From positions 1 to 57,638 of IMG/VR virus record IMGVR_UViG_3300044630_007310: a stretch of DNA of 57,638 nucleotides. The stretch is one strand, 5' to 3'. The position numbers and the translations under genes are program-made. Each line of letters begins with the position of its first letter. The first letter of the stretch is position 1. Positions 9,150-17,881 of this stretch are shown piece by piece. Under the pieces are notes generated by a model. That model was not told the origin of the DNA, did no database searches, and worked only from the letters and a program-made list of their open reading frames with translations. Origin of the DNA: a virus.

Positions 9150-9908
9150 ATGTTAATTAGCAAACTATTAAGAAGAAAGAAGATCACTAAAAAATCAAAT
9201 CTTGATTTTACTGATCTTATCAGTAGTACATTTAAATTAAATCCGGAAGTAGTAGGATCAGGTGGAATAACGATAGTAGGAGAATATGAGACAATGAGAC
9301 CTGACTTGGTTGCAAATCGGATATATGGCGATATTTCAATGTGGGATGCTCTTTTAAAGTATAATGGAATATCTAATCCTTTCTCTTTAAAGCAAGGGAC
9401 CTTGTTATATGCGACTTCAGATTCTGCTCTATCCGCTAGTTATGTTAATCCAAAGGAAATTTCAATTAGGGATCCAAAATCAGAGGCTCCAGATCGACCT
9501 AGTGCCAATCCAAATACCGGAAGAGATTCAAACCGGTCAGATAATTTAAATAAGAAAAAAGCCAGGCTTAAATCTAATTCTTCTAGTCCTGCAGTCAGTC
9601 CGACTACTCAAAAAGAGGCAGATCGTCTGAATCAACTGCAGCAAAAATCCGGTGGAGCATCTATATTACCTCCAAATATTAATCAACCTGGGACTTCTAA
9701 TACTCAAAAATTACCAGACGGTAGAATTATATTCGGGGCAAACAATACTCAAGGTAATGTTAAAACCAGAACTGAACCTATTAGTAGAAAAAATCTTATA
9801 AATGAATTGAAAAAGAATAAAGGATTAAGTAAAAAATCTGCAGATGCTAAGAAATTCATTAATACTGTTATAGACCTACTATCAAGTAATTTAAATAAGA
9901 TTAAATAA
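9150..9908 (+). CDS. gp53-like baseplate wedge protein (LysM-like domain)
   Basis: 252 aa. Residues about 45-90 (MRPDLVANRIYGDISMWDAL and following) match the pattern of T4 gp53, which has RPEELANAIYG followed by a W/Y-rich helix and CN/YN. This is the LysM-like domain by which gp53 ties baseplate wedges together. The rest is a Ser/Asn/Gln-rich linker and a basic helical C-terminal tail. It starts 1 nt after the 681-aa gene and its stop overlaps the next start by 1 nt, consistent with coupled translation of baseplate genes. The linker and tail are longer than in T4. Confidence 0.65.
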   Translation: MLISKLLRRKKITKKSNLDFTDLISSTFKLNPEVVGSGGITIVGEYETMRPDLVANRIYGDISMWDALLKYNGISNPFSLKQGTLLYATSDSALSASYVNPKEISIRDPKSEAPDRPSANPNTGRDSNRSDNLNKKKARLKSNSSSPAVSPTTQKEADRLNQLQQKSGGASILPPNINQPGTSNTQKLPDGRIIFGANNTQGNVKTRTEPISRKNLINELKKNKGLSKKSADAKKFINTVIDLLSSNLNKIK

Positions 9909-11407
9909 TGGCATATAATCAAGTATTAAAGGTAACCACAGTTCCTAAAATATCTACTAAAGAGATATTTGCTCCCGACACATCAGGTGTTAATGGTCAA
10001 AACTTTAAATTTAAGGCACCAAAAAACTCTAGAGCAACAGAGGAATCAATAGGATCAGATGCCCCTTATATTATGATTAATACTGTTCCAATTGCATCAA
10101 TTGAAAAAATGATAATCGATGAAACTGGAACCATTCCAACTATAAGAATTACATTTATCGATCCAACTGGGGCCCTTTCTGGACCTAATTATCCTAAAAC
10201 AGATCCAATAATGAGCGTTTATATTAAAACTGCTAATGGAAAATTTAAGTCGATTGCCGGTGACTTTTTAATTACTAGTATAAAGAGCTCGTTAGATCCA
10301 AATGAAGATCCAGGTGGAGTAGGAATAAATGCAACATATGTGATGAGCGGGGAATTATATGTTCCAAAACTATATAATAATTTTTCTAAGAGTTATTCTA
10401 ATTTAACTTCAGTTGAGGCACTTAGAGTATTAGCAGATGATTTAGATTTAGGATTTTCAGAATTAGATATTAGTACTAACGATGCAATGACCTGGATTAA
10501 TCCAAATCGAAACGGACTATGGATGATTAATCATATATCTAAGCACGCATACATTGATGAAAATCAATTCTTTGATTCATTTATAGATAGATATTATAAT
10601 TTAACCTTTGTAAACATATCTAATCAATTAGTACAAAATCAAGATTATGATAATACATACACGAACAATGTTGACGGATCTGGTCTTTATGGAACTCAGG
10701 AAATGAAAGAACGGGAAGAATCTAATTGGCAGGAAAATGTTATACCTATGATGCTAACCAATGAGGATCGAATGAGAGGTCGGCCTGACTATATAACAAA
10801 TTATCTTTTAGAAGGGGAGCCAGGTAGAGTTTTAAAGGCTAAAGGGTTTAGAAAACAGATTTCTTATTACGATCATATATTAGATGAGGAAGATAAAAAA
10901 ACTGAATTTTGGGTAAACCCGATTAAGATTAATGGGCAGGATGATGCGTCTAGGCTAATACCTAAAGATAAAATATTACAAGATAATTTAATTAAGCAAT
11001 GGATGAGCATTGATTATGGCAACAATCATCGAGAATGGAATGGTGCCGCATTAATAAATGATCACAACCTAGCTGAATTAAATAAAGTGAAATTAAAAAT
11101 AGAAACCCTAGGCGTAAATTTTCAAATAGTTAGAGGAGCATCTGTGCCAATAAATATATTTAAGACGATACAGCAGGCAATAGATCAAGAATCCTACCTC
11201 TATGAAAGAATAAGAGGAGAGAATAGGGATATTGAATCAAACGATTTACAAAATATTATAATAGATCCTTATTTAAGTGGAACTTATTATAATTCCGGGG
11301 TACGGATCCTATATGACTCAACTGATAAATTCGGTCCATTTAGAACTGAATTTCATATGAAAAGAATGAATTGGTTAGTAGAAAAAACTTATAATTATGC
11401 CACATAA
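9908..11407 (+). CDS. Candidate baseplate hub protein (gp27/gpD-like)
   Basis: 499 aa. It is predicted to be beta-rich, with PTIRITFIDPTGAL near residue 75 and FFDSFIDRYYNLTFVNIS near 220. The latter recalls the joined beta-domains of myophage hub proteins that hold the spike. The call rests mainly on this segment and on gene order: gp53-like before, spike after. It overlaps the next gene by 11 nt. A different tail-end protein cannot be excluded. Confidence 0.5.
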   Translation: MAYNQVLKVTTVPKISTKEIFAPDTSGVNGQNFKFKAPKNSRATEESIGSDAPYIMINTVPIASIEKMIIDETGTIPTIRITFIDPTGALSGPNYPKTDPIMSVYIKTANGKFKSIAGDFLITSIKSSLDPNEDPGGVGINATYVMSGELYVPKLYNNFSKSYSNLTSVEALRVLADDLDLGFSELDISTNDAMTWINPNRNGLWMINHISKHAYIDENQFFDSFIDRYYNLTFVNISNQLVQNQDYDNTYTNNVDGSGLYGTQEMKEREESNWQENVIPMMLTNEDRMRGRPDYITNYLLEGEPGRVLKAKGFRKQISYYDHILDEEDKKTEFWVNPIKINGQDDASRLIPKDKILQDNLIKQWMSIDYGNNHREWNGAALINDHNLAELNKVKLKIETLGVNFQIVRGASVPINIFKTIQQAIDQESYLYERIRGENRDIESNDLQNIIIDPYLSGTYYNSGVRILYDSTDKFGPFRTEFHMKRMNWLVEKTYNYAT

Positions 11408-12794
11408 TTTTTTAGGAACAGAATTAAAGGTAGATACATTTCGAAAAGGCAGAATATCAGACCAATTTGACGAGCCTACCTATTTAACATTTGCAATTGA
11501 TTTTAAATTTGAATCTACTGCCCCCTCGACCGTATCGATAATAGATGAATCTAGACTATGGGACAGTCCCCTGTTTGATGAGAGAAACTTTACTGAAGAA
11601 GATAGCACCGCTGGTAACAATGCAATGCAATTTTTAAAAAACAGGGGGTATACTGCACAGGCGGCAGGAATTAAACAATTTAAGGAAATATTACGATATC
11701 TAACGTTTGATGCACCTTGGTATTTTCAATCCATTACTGGTATACCTGCAATGTTTAAAGCATCTAGTGATGTTAGTTCAGGTGAAAGAGCAAAAGGAGT
11801 AACATTAGAGGTTAAAACACTTGAGGCCGTGGACCTTAGGATATTTGAATTAGCAGCTCTATATAGAAATTCAATATACGATTTAAAATTTAGAAGAGAA
11901 AGAGTTCCTGATAATTTAAGATGGTTTTCAATGGACATATATTTAGCTGAATTTAGAAATCTTAGATACCGACTCCCGCAAGCTGCAAGTGCGATTGCTC
12001 AATTAACCGGAGTAAATACAGCGGCTATTGGAAATGCAGTTACTTCAATTAGAGAAACTGCAAATACTGTGTCGGGATTAGCCGGAGCAATAGGTGGAAA
12101 TCGACAGGCAGGATTAGAATTAGCAAGTGTATTCAAACAATTTGGATACATTAAATTTAGCTGTCGCCAATGTGAATTTGATTTTTCAGACTCACTACCA
12201 ATCAGTAGTGATTTAACCGTTGGCGGACAAAGCAGGACTGCAGAAAGTAATAAATTTAAAATCAAGGTTGGTTATGTTGAAGAAGAGGCTAAATTTGGGG
12301 ACGGTACTGTTGTGTATGATGATAATGTAAAAACAGACGTCAAAACAACTTGGGGTGAAAGACAGCAGGCGGCCCTCTTAGAATCATCAGCCAGCGCAAT
12401 TTTTTCTGCAGGTCAGAATTTAGTTAGTGGAATAGGATCCTTCGGTTCAGGTAATAAATCTAAAAACGATTCACCAAGTGAATTTGGTAGAAAGGCAAAA
12501 GAGAGCCTGGCTAGTATAGGAAATGCAACTGGTATAAATACTGCACTCGCAGCAGCAGTTAGTCTATTTGATCCTCCTATTGATAACTTAGGAGAAGTTC
12601 ACCCTTATGGATATGCTTCAAATGGAGACGAGGTACCTAATAGACCTGCTCCTTCTGGAGGAAAGCAATATGGGCCGGATAAACCAAAACCTCCCGTAAC
12701 TGATTTAGGAGATGCAAATACGATTGGATATGCTTCAAATGGAGACAAAGTACCTAATAGACCGCCAGAGCCTAATGGCAATATATACGAATAA
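11397..12794 (+). CDS. Baseplate-region structural protein with C-terminal tandem repeat
   Basis: 465 aa, no family recognised. The body is mixed alpha/beta with aromatic and charged patches (ERVPDNLRWFSMDIYLAEF near 180) and an Ala/Gly-rich helix at about 200-240. The C terminus carries two copies of GYASNGDxVPNRP separated by a Pro/Lys-rich linker. The start overlaps the hub candidate by 11 nt and the stop is 2 nt before the spike gene, so it is probably part of the same baseplate operon. Confidence 0.6.
   Translation: MPHNFLGTELKVDTFRKGRISDQFDEPTYLTFAIDFKFESTAPSTVSIIDESRLWDSPLFDERNFTEEDSTAGNNAMQFLKNRGYTAQAAGIKQFKEILRYLTFDAPWYFQSITGIPAMFKASSDVSSGERAKGVTLEVKTLEAVDLRIFELAALYRNSIYDLKFRRERVPDNLRWFSMDIYLAEFRNLRYRLPQAASAIAQLTGVNTAAIGNAVTSIRETANTVSGLAGAIGGNRQAGLELASVFKQFGYIKFSCRQCEFDFSDSLPISSDLTVGGQSRTAESNKFKIKVGYVEEEAKFGDGTVVYDDNVKTDVKTTWGERQQAALLESSASAIFSAGQNLVSGIGSFGSGNKSKNDSPSEFGRKAKESLASIGNATGINTALAAAVSLFDPPIDNLGEVHPYGYASNGDEVPNRPAPSGGKQYGPDKPKPPVTDLGDANTIGYASNGDKVPNRPPEPNGNIYE
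12609..12763 (+). repeat. Two 38-bp direct repeats encoding GYASNGDxVPNRP
   Basis: Copies lie at 12609-12646 and 12726-12763 and differ at two bases, both in the GACGAGG/GACAAAG segment. They encode the same 13-residue unit with Glu or Lys at the variable site. Near identity at DNA level suggests a recent internal duplication. Confidence 0.85.
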
Positions 12795-12796
12795 CT

Positions 12797-13450
12797 ATGA
12801 TAAGCAATAGAGAAGTAAATAAATCTGAAGATGAATACGTAAATAGGGTATTCATGGGAGTAGTAGAAGATATACAGGATCCTAGAAAGGAGGGCAGATG
12901 CAAAGTACGAGTAATTAGCATGCACGAAGATGCTATTGCAACCGAGGATCTGCCTTGGGCATATCCAGCTCAAAAAAGTACGATCTTTGGAGCTAATGGT
13001 GCAGGATCTATATCAATTCCTAAAAAGGGGGCAATGGTAATTGTTAAATTTAACAACGGTAATATCTATTCTCCTGAATATTATTCAATCCACGAGCTTG
13101 CTCAGGATGTCAAGGATGAACTTAATTCAGAATATGAAGGTTCACATATCTTATTATTTGATAGTGACGAGCAATTAAAGATATGGTTTACTCCTAATAA
13201 AGGAATGACAATATCCATAAAAGATACATTTATTAATATTGATTTAAATAATAATATCAGACTTAAGAGCACTAATAAAGTAATTGTTGAATCTCCTAGG
13301 ATAGAATTAGGTACAGATGCAGTAGAATCAGTAATTAAAGGAGATGCTTTTCTAAAAGCATTTAATTCTCATTCACACCCTGCTCCTAATACACCACCAA
13401 CATTGCCACTAACAGAGATTGTTTTAAGTAAAAAAGTTAAAGTTAAATAA
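12797..13450 (+). CDS. Baseplate central spike protein, gp5/gpV-like, without lysozyme domain
   Basis: 217 aa. The N-terminal region (about 18-100: FMGVVEDIQDPRKEGRCKVR and the following WAYPAQ and IPKKGAMVIVKF) is the OB-fold of phage spike proteins. The C-terminal half is a run of short beta strands (ISIKDTFINIDLNNNIRLKS) like the triple-stranded beta-helix, ending with HSHPAP, typical of metal-binding spike tips. The T4 gp5 lysozyme domain between these parts is absent. The trimer would pierce the outer membrane at the end of the tail tube. Confidence 0.85.
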   Translation: MISNREVNKSEDEYVNRVFMGVVEDIQDPRKEGRCKVRVISMHEDAIATEDLPWAYPAQKSTIFGANGAGSISIPKKGAMVIVKFNNGNIYSPEYYSIHELAQDVKDELNSEYEGSHILLFDSDEQLKIWFTPNKGMTISIKDTFINIDLNNNIRLKSTNKVIVESPRIELGTDAVESVIKGDAFLKAFNSHSHPAPNTPPTLPLTEIVLSKKVKVK

Positions 13451-13457
13451 TTAAAAT

Positions 13458-14300
13458 ATGGCTATTAATCCCTATGTATTTATTCCAAAGGTAACCAAAG
13501 AGGCAACCATTGAAGTAACAATCCTATATAAAATTAGATTGATCGAAGTTCAAACCTTTGCGCTTGATTATATCGAGACAATTGACGGAGTTGAGTATAC
13601 TGGAATACAGGCAGTTAGGGAATCCCTAAAGGCTCAATCTAGAAATTATGGATTCTATGTCAATGGTAAATCTTATCCTAAATATGTACCAGAGGACGAG
13701 CAAGAAGATCCTGACACTAAGGCAATAAAGGATCAAAAGAAGCTCTTTTTAGAAACAACGGGACCTGAAATACCAGGGTTAAATAAAGACGCTATCATAG
13801 TTATTTTAGCATCAAAGGAACCTGCTCTAAAGAAACAATTTGATGATATTCAAAGAGGAATCAATGAAGATATAGAAGCAGGCATGTCAGAGGAAGATGC
13901 TAAAGAAAAAGCAAAGGCAGATCAACTAAAAATCATTGAAAAATATAAAGAGAGCATGGATGATTATGTTGATGAACGTATAGCTGACATTAAAAAGCAG
14001 TACGACGTGTTTTTAAAAAGTGTAAAGACTATTCCAGATACAGTTGCTAGTACTATTGCAAATATTGCTCTTCCACCTTCAATTTCTGTTCCGCCTGGAG
14101 CTCCTAATCCGGTATATTCAATAAATTTAGCTAGACAAATTAAAGCAAGCTTGGGTATTATTTTAGCATCTGCTGTAATTGCGTTTGGGATTATTATAAA
14201 ATTGAGCTCAGAGCTTAAGTTTAAACTTCCAGAAGAAGTATTGGCGATATTTGATACTTTAAAGACCTTTGATGGGCTCCTAAAGTCTATTCCGATTTAA
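13458..14300 (+). CDS. Hypothetical virion-region protein with one hydrophobic segment
   Basis: 280 aa, last gene of the plus-strand baseplate block. An acidic, coiled-coil-prone central region (about 120-190) is followed by a Pro-rich stretch and one strongly hydrophobic segment (ASLGIILASAVIAFGIIIKL, about 231-250) that could cross a membrane or pack into the tail tube. It could be a tape-measure-like, tail-end or membrane-interacting protein. The 3' end overlaps the convergent glycan cassette by 14 nt. Confidence 0.55.
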   Translation: MAINPYVFIPKVTKEATIEVTILYKIRLIEVQTFALDYIETIDGVEYTGIQAVRESLKAQSRNYGFYVNGKSYPKYVPEDEQEDPDTKAIKDQKKLFLETTGPEIPGLNKDAIIVILASKEPALKKQFDDIQRGINEDIEAGMSEEDAKEKAKADQLKIIEKYKESMDDYVDERIADIKKQYDVFLKSVKTIPDTVASTIANIALPPSISVPPGAPNPVYSINLARQIKASLGIILASAVIAFGIIIKLSSELKFKLPEEVLAIFDTLKTFDGLLKSIPI

Positions 14301-14898
14301 TATATAGATTTTCTATATTTTCAAATCTCATAATCTTATTGAGAAGAGAATCTGGAGTAACTGAGACCATATTAAAGCCTAGAGACTGTAGATTTTTAAA
14401 ATTATTGAACATTTTATCAAATCTCACATCATACCATGCTTTTCCGTACCTATTACTAGACGGATGATTTAAATCTTTCCAAAAATGACTAGGTTCTATC
14501 CATCTAAGATTAACCCCTGCAATATAAAAAGTGGTTTTAGATTTATCGATGCGATATCTTTCAGTTAACATTCTAAGACCACCTGATACCGAATCTGGAA
14601 ATCTTCCTTTATCTGATCTTTCATAGGTGGTCAACCATTTAGGAATGTTTCGATATGTTCTTCTAAGCCAATCACTGGAAAAACATTCACTCCTGCCAAT
14701 TAATTTAGCTTTATGAATAGGGTTCTCATCAAGCTCCCTAATAATCGGGTGATCTTGAAAAAAGAAATAATCAGGGTAATGCTTTAACCAAATTCTATTT
14801 ACTCCGAATGTTTTTATTCGAGGATCTAATAATTCAAAGTTAATGTCATTGATCTGAGGACCATTTCCTAATACTAATATTTTCTCTAGTTTAACCAA
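14287..14898 (-). CDS. DUF115/Maf-like (MptE-like fold) protein 1
   Basis: 203 aa. It opens with ILVLGNGPQIND, then TFGVNRIWLKHYPDYFFFQDHP, and later FYIAGVNLRW. This layout (Gly-rich loop, GVN, D-H-P, second hydrophobic strand ending in G-V-N/D) is shared with the proteins at 21422 and 25117. It is typical of DUF115/MptE-like proteins, which include Maf factors thought to transfer nonulosonic acids to flagellin. Given NeuB- and NeuA-like neighbours, a sugar-transferase role is plausible. It overlaps the HAD gene by 13 nt and converges with the tail gene. Confidence 0.6.
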   Translation of the reverse strand: MVKLEKILVLGNGPQINDINFELLDPRIKTFGVNRIWLKHYPDYFFFQDHPIIRELDENPIHKAKLIGRSECFSSDWLRRTYRNIPKWLTTYERSDKGRFPDSVSGGLRMLTERYRIDKSKTTFYIAGVNLRWIEPSHFWKDLNHPSSNRYGKAWYDVRFDKMFNNFKNLQSLGFNMVSVTPDSLLNKIMRFENIENLYIKSE

Positions 14899-15182
14899 TC
14901 CTTTGAATTTATATTCTTATCGTCTATGAATAGATCATATGCAGGTTTTCCAAATTTAAGCTCGTGATACTGAACTCCCCATGTCTTTAATTGACACTCA
15001 GTTAATTCCCTCCAGTCTATTCCACTAACGGTCCCTCTTGCTGTCCAGAATACTATAGTATTTCCAGAATCATACAGCCGATTTACTTTTTCAATTGCTT
15101 CTAAAATCGGTCTGGCTGATTTATAATTCAGAGGCTCTAATAGAGTGCAGATTGTGTCATCAATATCAATATAGATTATCAT
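14886..15182 (-). CDS. Small HAD-superfamily phosphatase
   Basis: 98 aa. The HAD motif I is D6-I-D8-D9-T10, motif II is FWTARG, and the Lys (FGKPAYDLF) and Asp pair (DD) of motifs III/IV are present. This is the cap-less, minimal HAD form often found in capsule or sugar-phosphate pathways. It probably removes a phosphate from a sugar or lipid intermediate; the substrate cannot be told from sequence. It shares a 4-nt ATGA overlap with the upstream Cys-rich gene, so the two are co-translated. Confidence 0.75.
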   Translation of the reverse strand: MIIYIDIDDTICTLLEPLNYKSARPILEAIEKVNRLYDSGNTIVFWTARGTVSGIDWRELTECQLKTWGVQYHELKFGKPAYDLFIDDKNINSKDWLN

Positions 15183-15460
15183 TCTATCTTAATTTTATTT
15201 TGCTTTTTAAATTCTTGCCAATCTTTTCCATTCATTAGATCTGGAAATTTTTTGCCCCCGTTGCAAGATTCTTTGACATATAATTTACCCGGAACATCAC
15301 ATCCGCATTCTACGCAGTATCCATATTGCACACATTCGTATTTACAGATCTGAGCTCTATATAAGACCTGTTCTCTCTGATGTTGAGGTAATAGATCAAA
15401 TTGATCCCCCAGCATTTTGATATTTCCTTCAATAAATTGAATTATATTTTTAACTTTCAT
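15179..15460 (-). CDS. Cys-rich, probably zinc-binding small protein
   Basis: 93 aa. The centre has six closely spaced Cys (CKYECVQYGYCVECGCDVPG) and one more in ESCNGGKKFPDL, a pattern that suggests zinc or another metal site. The start is an alpha-helix with LLPQHQREQVLYRAQ. No function is recognised. It overlaps the HAD gene by 4 nt and the 57-aa upstream gene by 11 nt, forming a tightly coupled trio at the promoter-distal end of the glycan cassette. Confidence 0.65.
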   Translation of the reverse strand: MKVKNIIQFIEGNIKMLGDQFDLLPQHQREQVLYRAQICKYECVQYGYCVECGCDVPGKLYVKESCNGGKKFPDLMNGKDWQEFKKQNKIKIE

Positions 15461-15623
15461 AAAATTCAGTGACTTGATATATGCTTAAAAAGTCATCAAT
15501 TGACATTCTTTTTATTTGACTCCAGTATTCAACCGCCTGCGCATCACTATCGAATTTGCCTTTAGATATAGGCTCCTTAGTTGAATCAGATAAACTATAA
15601 TAACAATACATAATGTTTTTCAT
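15450..15623 (-). CDS. Small hypothetical protein, 57 aa
   Basis: A complete frame reads MKNIMYCYYSLSDS... to ...SIYQVTEFYES. It fills the gap between NeuB and the Cys-rich gene and its stop overlaps the next ATG by 11 nt (ATGAAAGTTAA). The coupling and the lack of any other gene in this gap support it as real. No family is recognised. Confidence 0.55.
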   Translation of the reverse strand: MKNIMYCYYSLSDSTKEPISKGKFDSDAQAVEYWSQIKRMSIDDFLSIYQVTEFYES

Positions 15624-15636
15624 AAATATACTTATT

Positions 15637-16503
15637 TTAAACTCCTCTTAAAGATTTTCTTTTACTTAATTCTGATCCTATCACTCTTCTAGGTCCATAT
15701 CCACCTAAAGATTTTTCAATATCTCGAATTCCCTTTACTAATTTAATCATTCCTCCGGGCTCAACTGATGCCATTTGATCTGATCCCCATAGTGCTCGAT
15801 CTAGGGTAAGATGACGTTCAACCCAAGTTGCACCTAACATAGTTGCGGCCATTGTTGTGACTAGACCAAATTCATGACCTGAATATCCTATTTCAGAGGA
15901 TGCATTATTATGACTTAACCAAGTAATATATTCTAGATTCAACTCCTCAACTGGAGATGGATAAGTTGAATTGGTATGCATGATTACATCTGGGTTACAT
16001 TCTGCTATACATTCAATGATTTCAGATTCCTCACTCATACCTGTGCTAATGATCAAGGTTTCAGATTTTTCTCTTGCGTATCTACATAGCTCTAAATTTG
16101 TGATTAGAGCAGATGGAATTTTCATAATGTTTGCATAAGAAAATCCTTCTTCTGACCACCTATTCATGAAATCAACCGATTCAATGTCCCAAACAGAGGC
16201 AAACCATTGGATTCCTTTAGTCTGGCAATATCTGTCTATCACGTAGTAGTCTTGATATGTTAGTTCAATATCTTCTTTATATTGTAGATAAGTTGTCTCT
16301 TCTTCTCTCCAAGGGACCCTCTTAGCCTTTGATTTTTCTGCTTCGGGAACACATATTTCAGGAGTTCTTTTTTGAAATTTAACGTAGTCGCAGCCTGCAA
16401 CTTTAGCAACATCAATTAAATTGCATACATTAGTCATGAAGTGGGATTTAGTGGCTCCATATGCAAAATTAATTCCTATTTCAGCTATAATTTTAGTTTT
16501 CAT
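15637..16503 (-). CDS. neuB: NeuB-like nonulosonic acid synthase (TIM barrel only)
   Basis: 288 aa. NeuB enzymes condense phosphoenolpyruvate with ManNAc or a related hexose to make sialic, legionaminic or pseudaminic acid. Seen here: EIGINFAYGATKSHF at the N terminus, YVKFQKRTPE, LIISTGMS, HTNSTYPSP, GYSGHEFG and VERHLTLDRALWGSDQMAS, which are the barrel and metal/PEP-site motifs in order. The protein stops at SKRKSLRGV, the usual end of the barrel. The C-terminal SAF (antifreeze-like) domain of about 60 residues that helps bind the sugar is missing. It lies 3 nt from the NeuD-like gene. Confidence 0.88.
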   Translation of the reverse strand: MKTKIIAEIGINFAYGATKSHFMTNVCNLIDVAKVAGCDYVKFQKRTPEICVPEAEKSKAKRVPWREEETTYLQYKEDIELTYQDYYVIDRYCQTKGIQWFASVWDIESVDFMNRWSEEGFSYANIMKIPSALITNLELCRYAREKSETLIISTGMSEESEIIECIAECNPDVIMHTNSTYPSPVEELNLEYITWLSHNNASSEIGYSGHEFGLVTTMAATMLGATWVERHLTLDRALWGSDQMASVEPGGMIKLVKGIRDIEKSLGGYGPRRVIGSELSKRKSLRGV

Positions 16504-16506
16504 GTA

Positions 16507-17100
16507 TTACTTTATTTTTTTAGCCGGGGTTCCAACATATATTCCAGGTTCTTCAATATGTTTAACAACACCGGAATTTAGGCCGATCTTCACTAAACTA
16601 TGTATTGACAGTTTTTCTTTAATGGATGCATTGGTGCCTACATAGACACATTCCCCAATAGTACAATTTCCAGATATTTTTGCGCCAGGTGCGGTTGTAA
16701 AAAAGTCTCCAATTATACAATCGTGACCTACTGTTGACATTAAATTTAAATGACAGTGTTTTCCTATTTTTACATTAGTTGTAATTATGCAATTAGCAGT
16801 AATTATTGATCCGGCTCCTATCTCAACTTTTAAATCTAATATCTGAGCAGATTTATGTATAAATGTAAAATACTCTGTTTCTTTTGGAAGTCGGTTAGCT
16901 ATGTTTTTGCGATCAACGGGATCTCCGACAACAATTAAAGCTGTCATTTTATCGGGATCGAATTGACTTAGTGGATATATTTCATCTGAATTTTTCATAT
17001 AAAATTTATCGTCTACAAAACATTTTAAGTTTGCTCCATAATGAGCTCTAACTTCTCTTGCAAATCCTCCGGCTCCAATAAGTACCTTTTCTTTATTCAT
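16507..17100 (-). CDS. neuD: NeuD/PglD-like sugar O- or N-acetyltransferase
   Basis: 197 aa. The N terminus has a small Rossmann-like domain (KVLIGAGGFAREVRAHYG, then LKCFVDDKF) and the C-terminal part a left-handed beta-helix of hexapeptide repeats (IGAGSIITANCIITTNVKIG, IGDFFTTAPGAKISGN), ending VYVGTPAKKIK. This is the layout of sialic acid O-acetyltransferase NeuD and PglD. It probably acetylates a sugar in the cassette pathway using acetyl-CoA. A degraded second copy of its N terminus lies immediately upstream (17116-17232). Confidence 0.82.
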   Translation of the reverse strand: MNKEKVLIGAGGFAREVRAHYGANLKCFVDDKFYMKNSDEIYPLSQFDPDKMTALIVVGDPVDRKNIANRLPKETEYFTFIHKSAQILDLKVEIGAGSIITANCIITTNVKIGKHCHLNLMSTVGHDCIIGDFFTTAPGAKISGNCTIGECVYVGTNASIKEKLSIHSLVKIGLNSGVVKHIEEPGIYVGTPAKKIK

Positions 17101-17115
17101 GTTCTTTAATTATTT

Positions 17116-17232
17116 TTAATAATCGACAAATACTTTTTTGTATATTAAATAATTTACATTTATATGTTTTTGATTCATCTGACACATTACTTCTCTAGCA
17201 TGTCCACCGTATCCTATTAGAGCTTTTTTTAT
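17116..17232 (-). pseudogene. Vestigial NeuD-like N terminus (start ATG changed to ATA)
   Basis: Reading on the minus strand from 17232 gives ATA AAA AAA GCT, i.e. (I)KKALIGYGGHAREVMCQM and, further on, KKVFVDY before a TAA at 17116-17118; 38 codons in total. KxLIGxGGHAREV and the second-strand FVD match the NeuD Rossmann domain and parallel the intact gene downstream. There is no ATG at the proper place: the codon overlapping the aminotransferase stop is ATA in ATAA. No hexapeptide region follows. This is therefore a remnant of a duplicated or replaced NeuD-like gene. Confidence 0.7.
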
Positions 17233-17864
17233 TCTATAGTTTTACAATTCTTAAATATATCAAATTCAGTTAAATCTCTATATCCATTTAATTCTCCTTG
17301 ATCGGACACATGTTCTGGATAATTTTGTAATAAACAAAGTCCTTGTGCGGCTTCTTGTGGAGTCATATACATATTCCAACCTAAAGATGATATATTGTCC
17401 TCCTTGTAGTATTTTTCACTTCTACCTTCATATCTGGACTTTTTGAACCAATCAACGGCTTCTTTATTATCAGTGAGAATCATTCCACCTTTTCCTATTC
17501 CAAGATTTTTCTTTATATGAAAAGATAAACACATAAATGTTCCTGGAATGTACATGTTGGAAGTAAGTCTTTTAGCTGCGTCATATATTGGATATGGTTT
17601 TAGTTGGTAAATTCCAGTCCAATGGTTTGATTCTGGTCTTTTATCAAATCTTAATTGAGCACCGGACTGAATTATACTCATTGGAACTGACAAATAAGTC
17701 TTCGATGGTATAGTTACTTCTTCGGCTTCTAAATACTTACAGCACAAAAATAGAGCATTTGTGCAACTATCTATTGATACAGCGTAGGGTGCATTTGTGT
17801 ATAGAGCAATTTCTTCCTCAAACATCTGAACAATTTTATAGGGGTTATGTTTTTTTATTGGCAT
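17229..17864 (-). CDS. Compact DegT/DnrJ/EryC1-type PLP aminotransferase 1
   Basis: 211 aa against about 370-400 for the family. Recognisable family parts in order: SIDSCTNALFL (phosphate-binding region), VTIPSKTYLSVP, YPIYDAAKRL (Asp95, expected to hold the pyridine nitrogen), LSFHIKKNLGIGKGG (Lys119 expected to form the PLP Schiff base), and MTPQEAAQGLCLLQ. About 60 residues of the usual centre and the whole C-terminal small domain are absent. Such enzymes aminate keto-sugars. Its stop codon overlaps the NeuD remnant. A second, diverged copy is at 19954-20583. Confidence 0.75.
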   Translation of the reverse strand: MPIKKHNPYKIVQMFEEEIALYTNAPYAVSIDSCTNALFLCCKYLEAEEVTIPSKTYLSVPMSIIQSGAQLRFDKRPESNHWTGIYQLKPYPIYDAAKRLTSNMYIPGTFMCLSFHIKKNLGIGKGGMILTDNKEAVDWFKKSRYEGRSEKYYKEDNISSLGWNMYMTPQEAAQGLCLLQNYPEHVSDQGELNGYRDLTEFDIFKNCKTIE

Positions 17865-17881
17865 AATTTATATAATATTTT

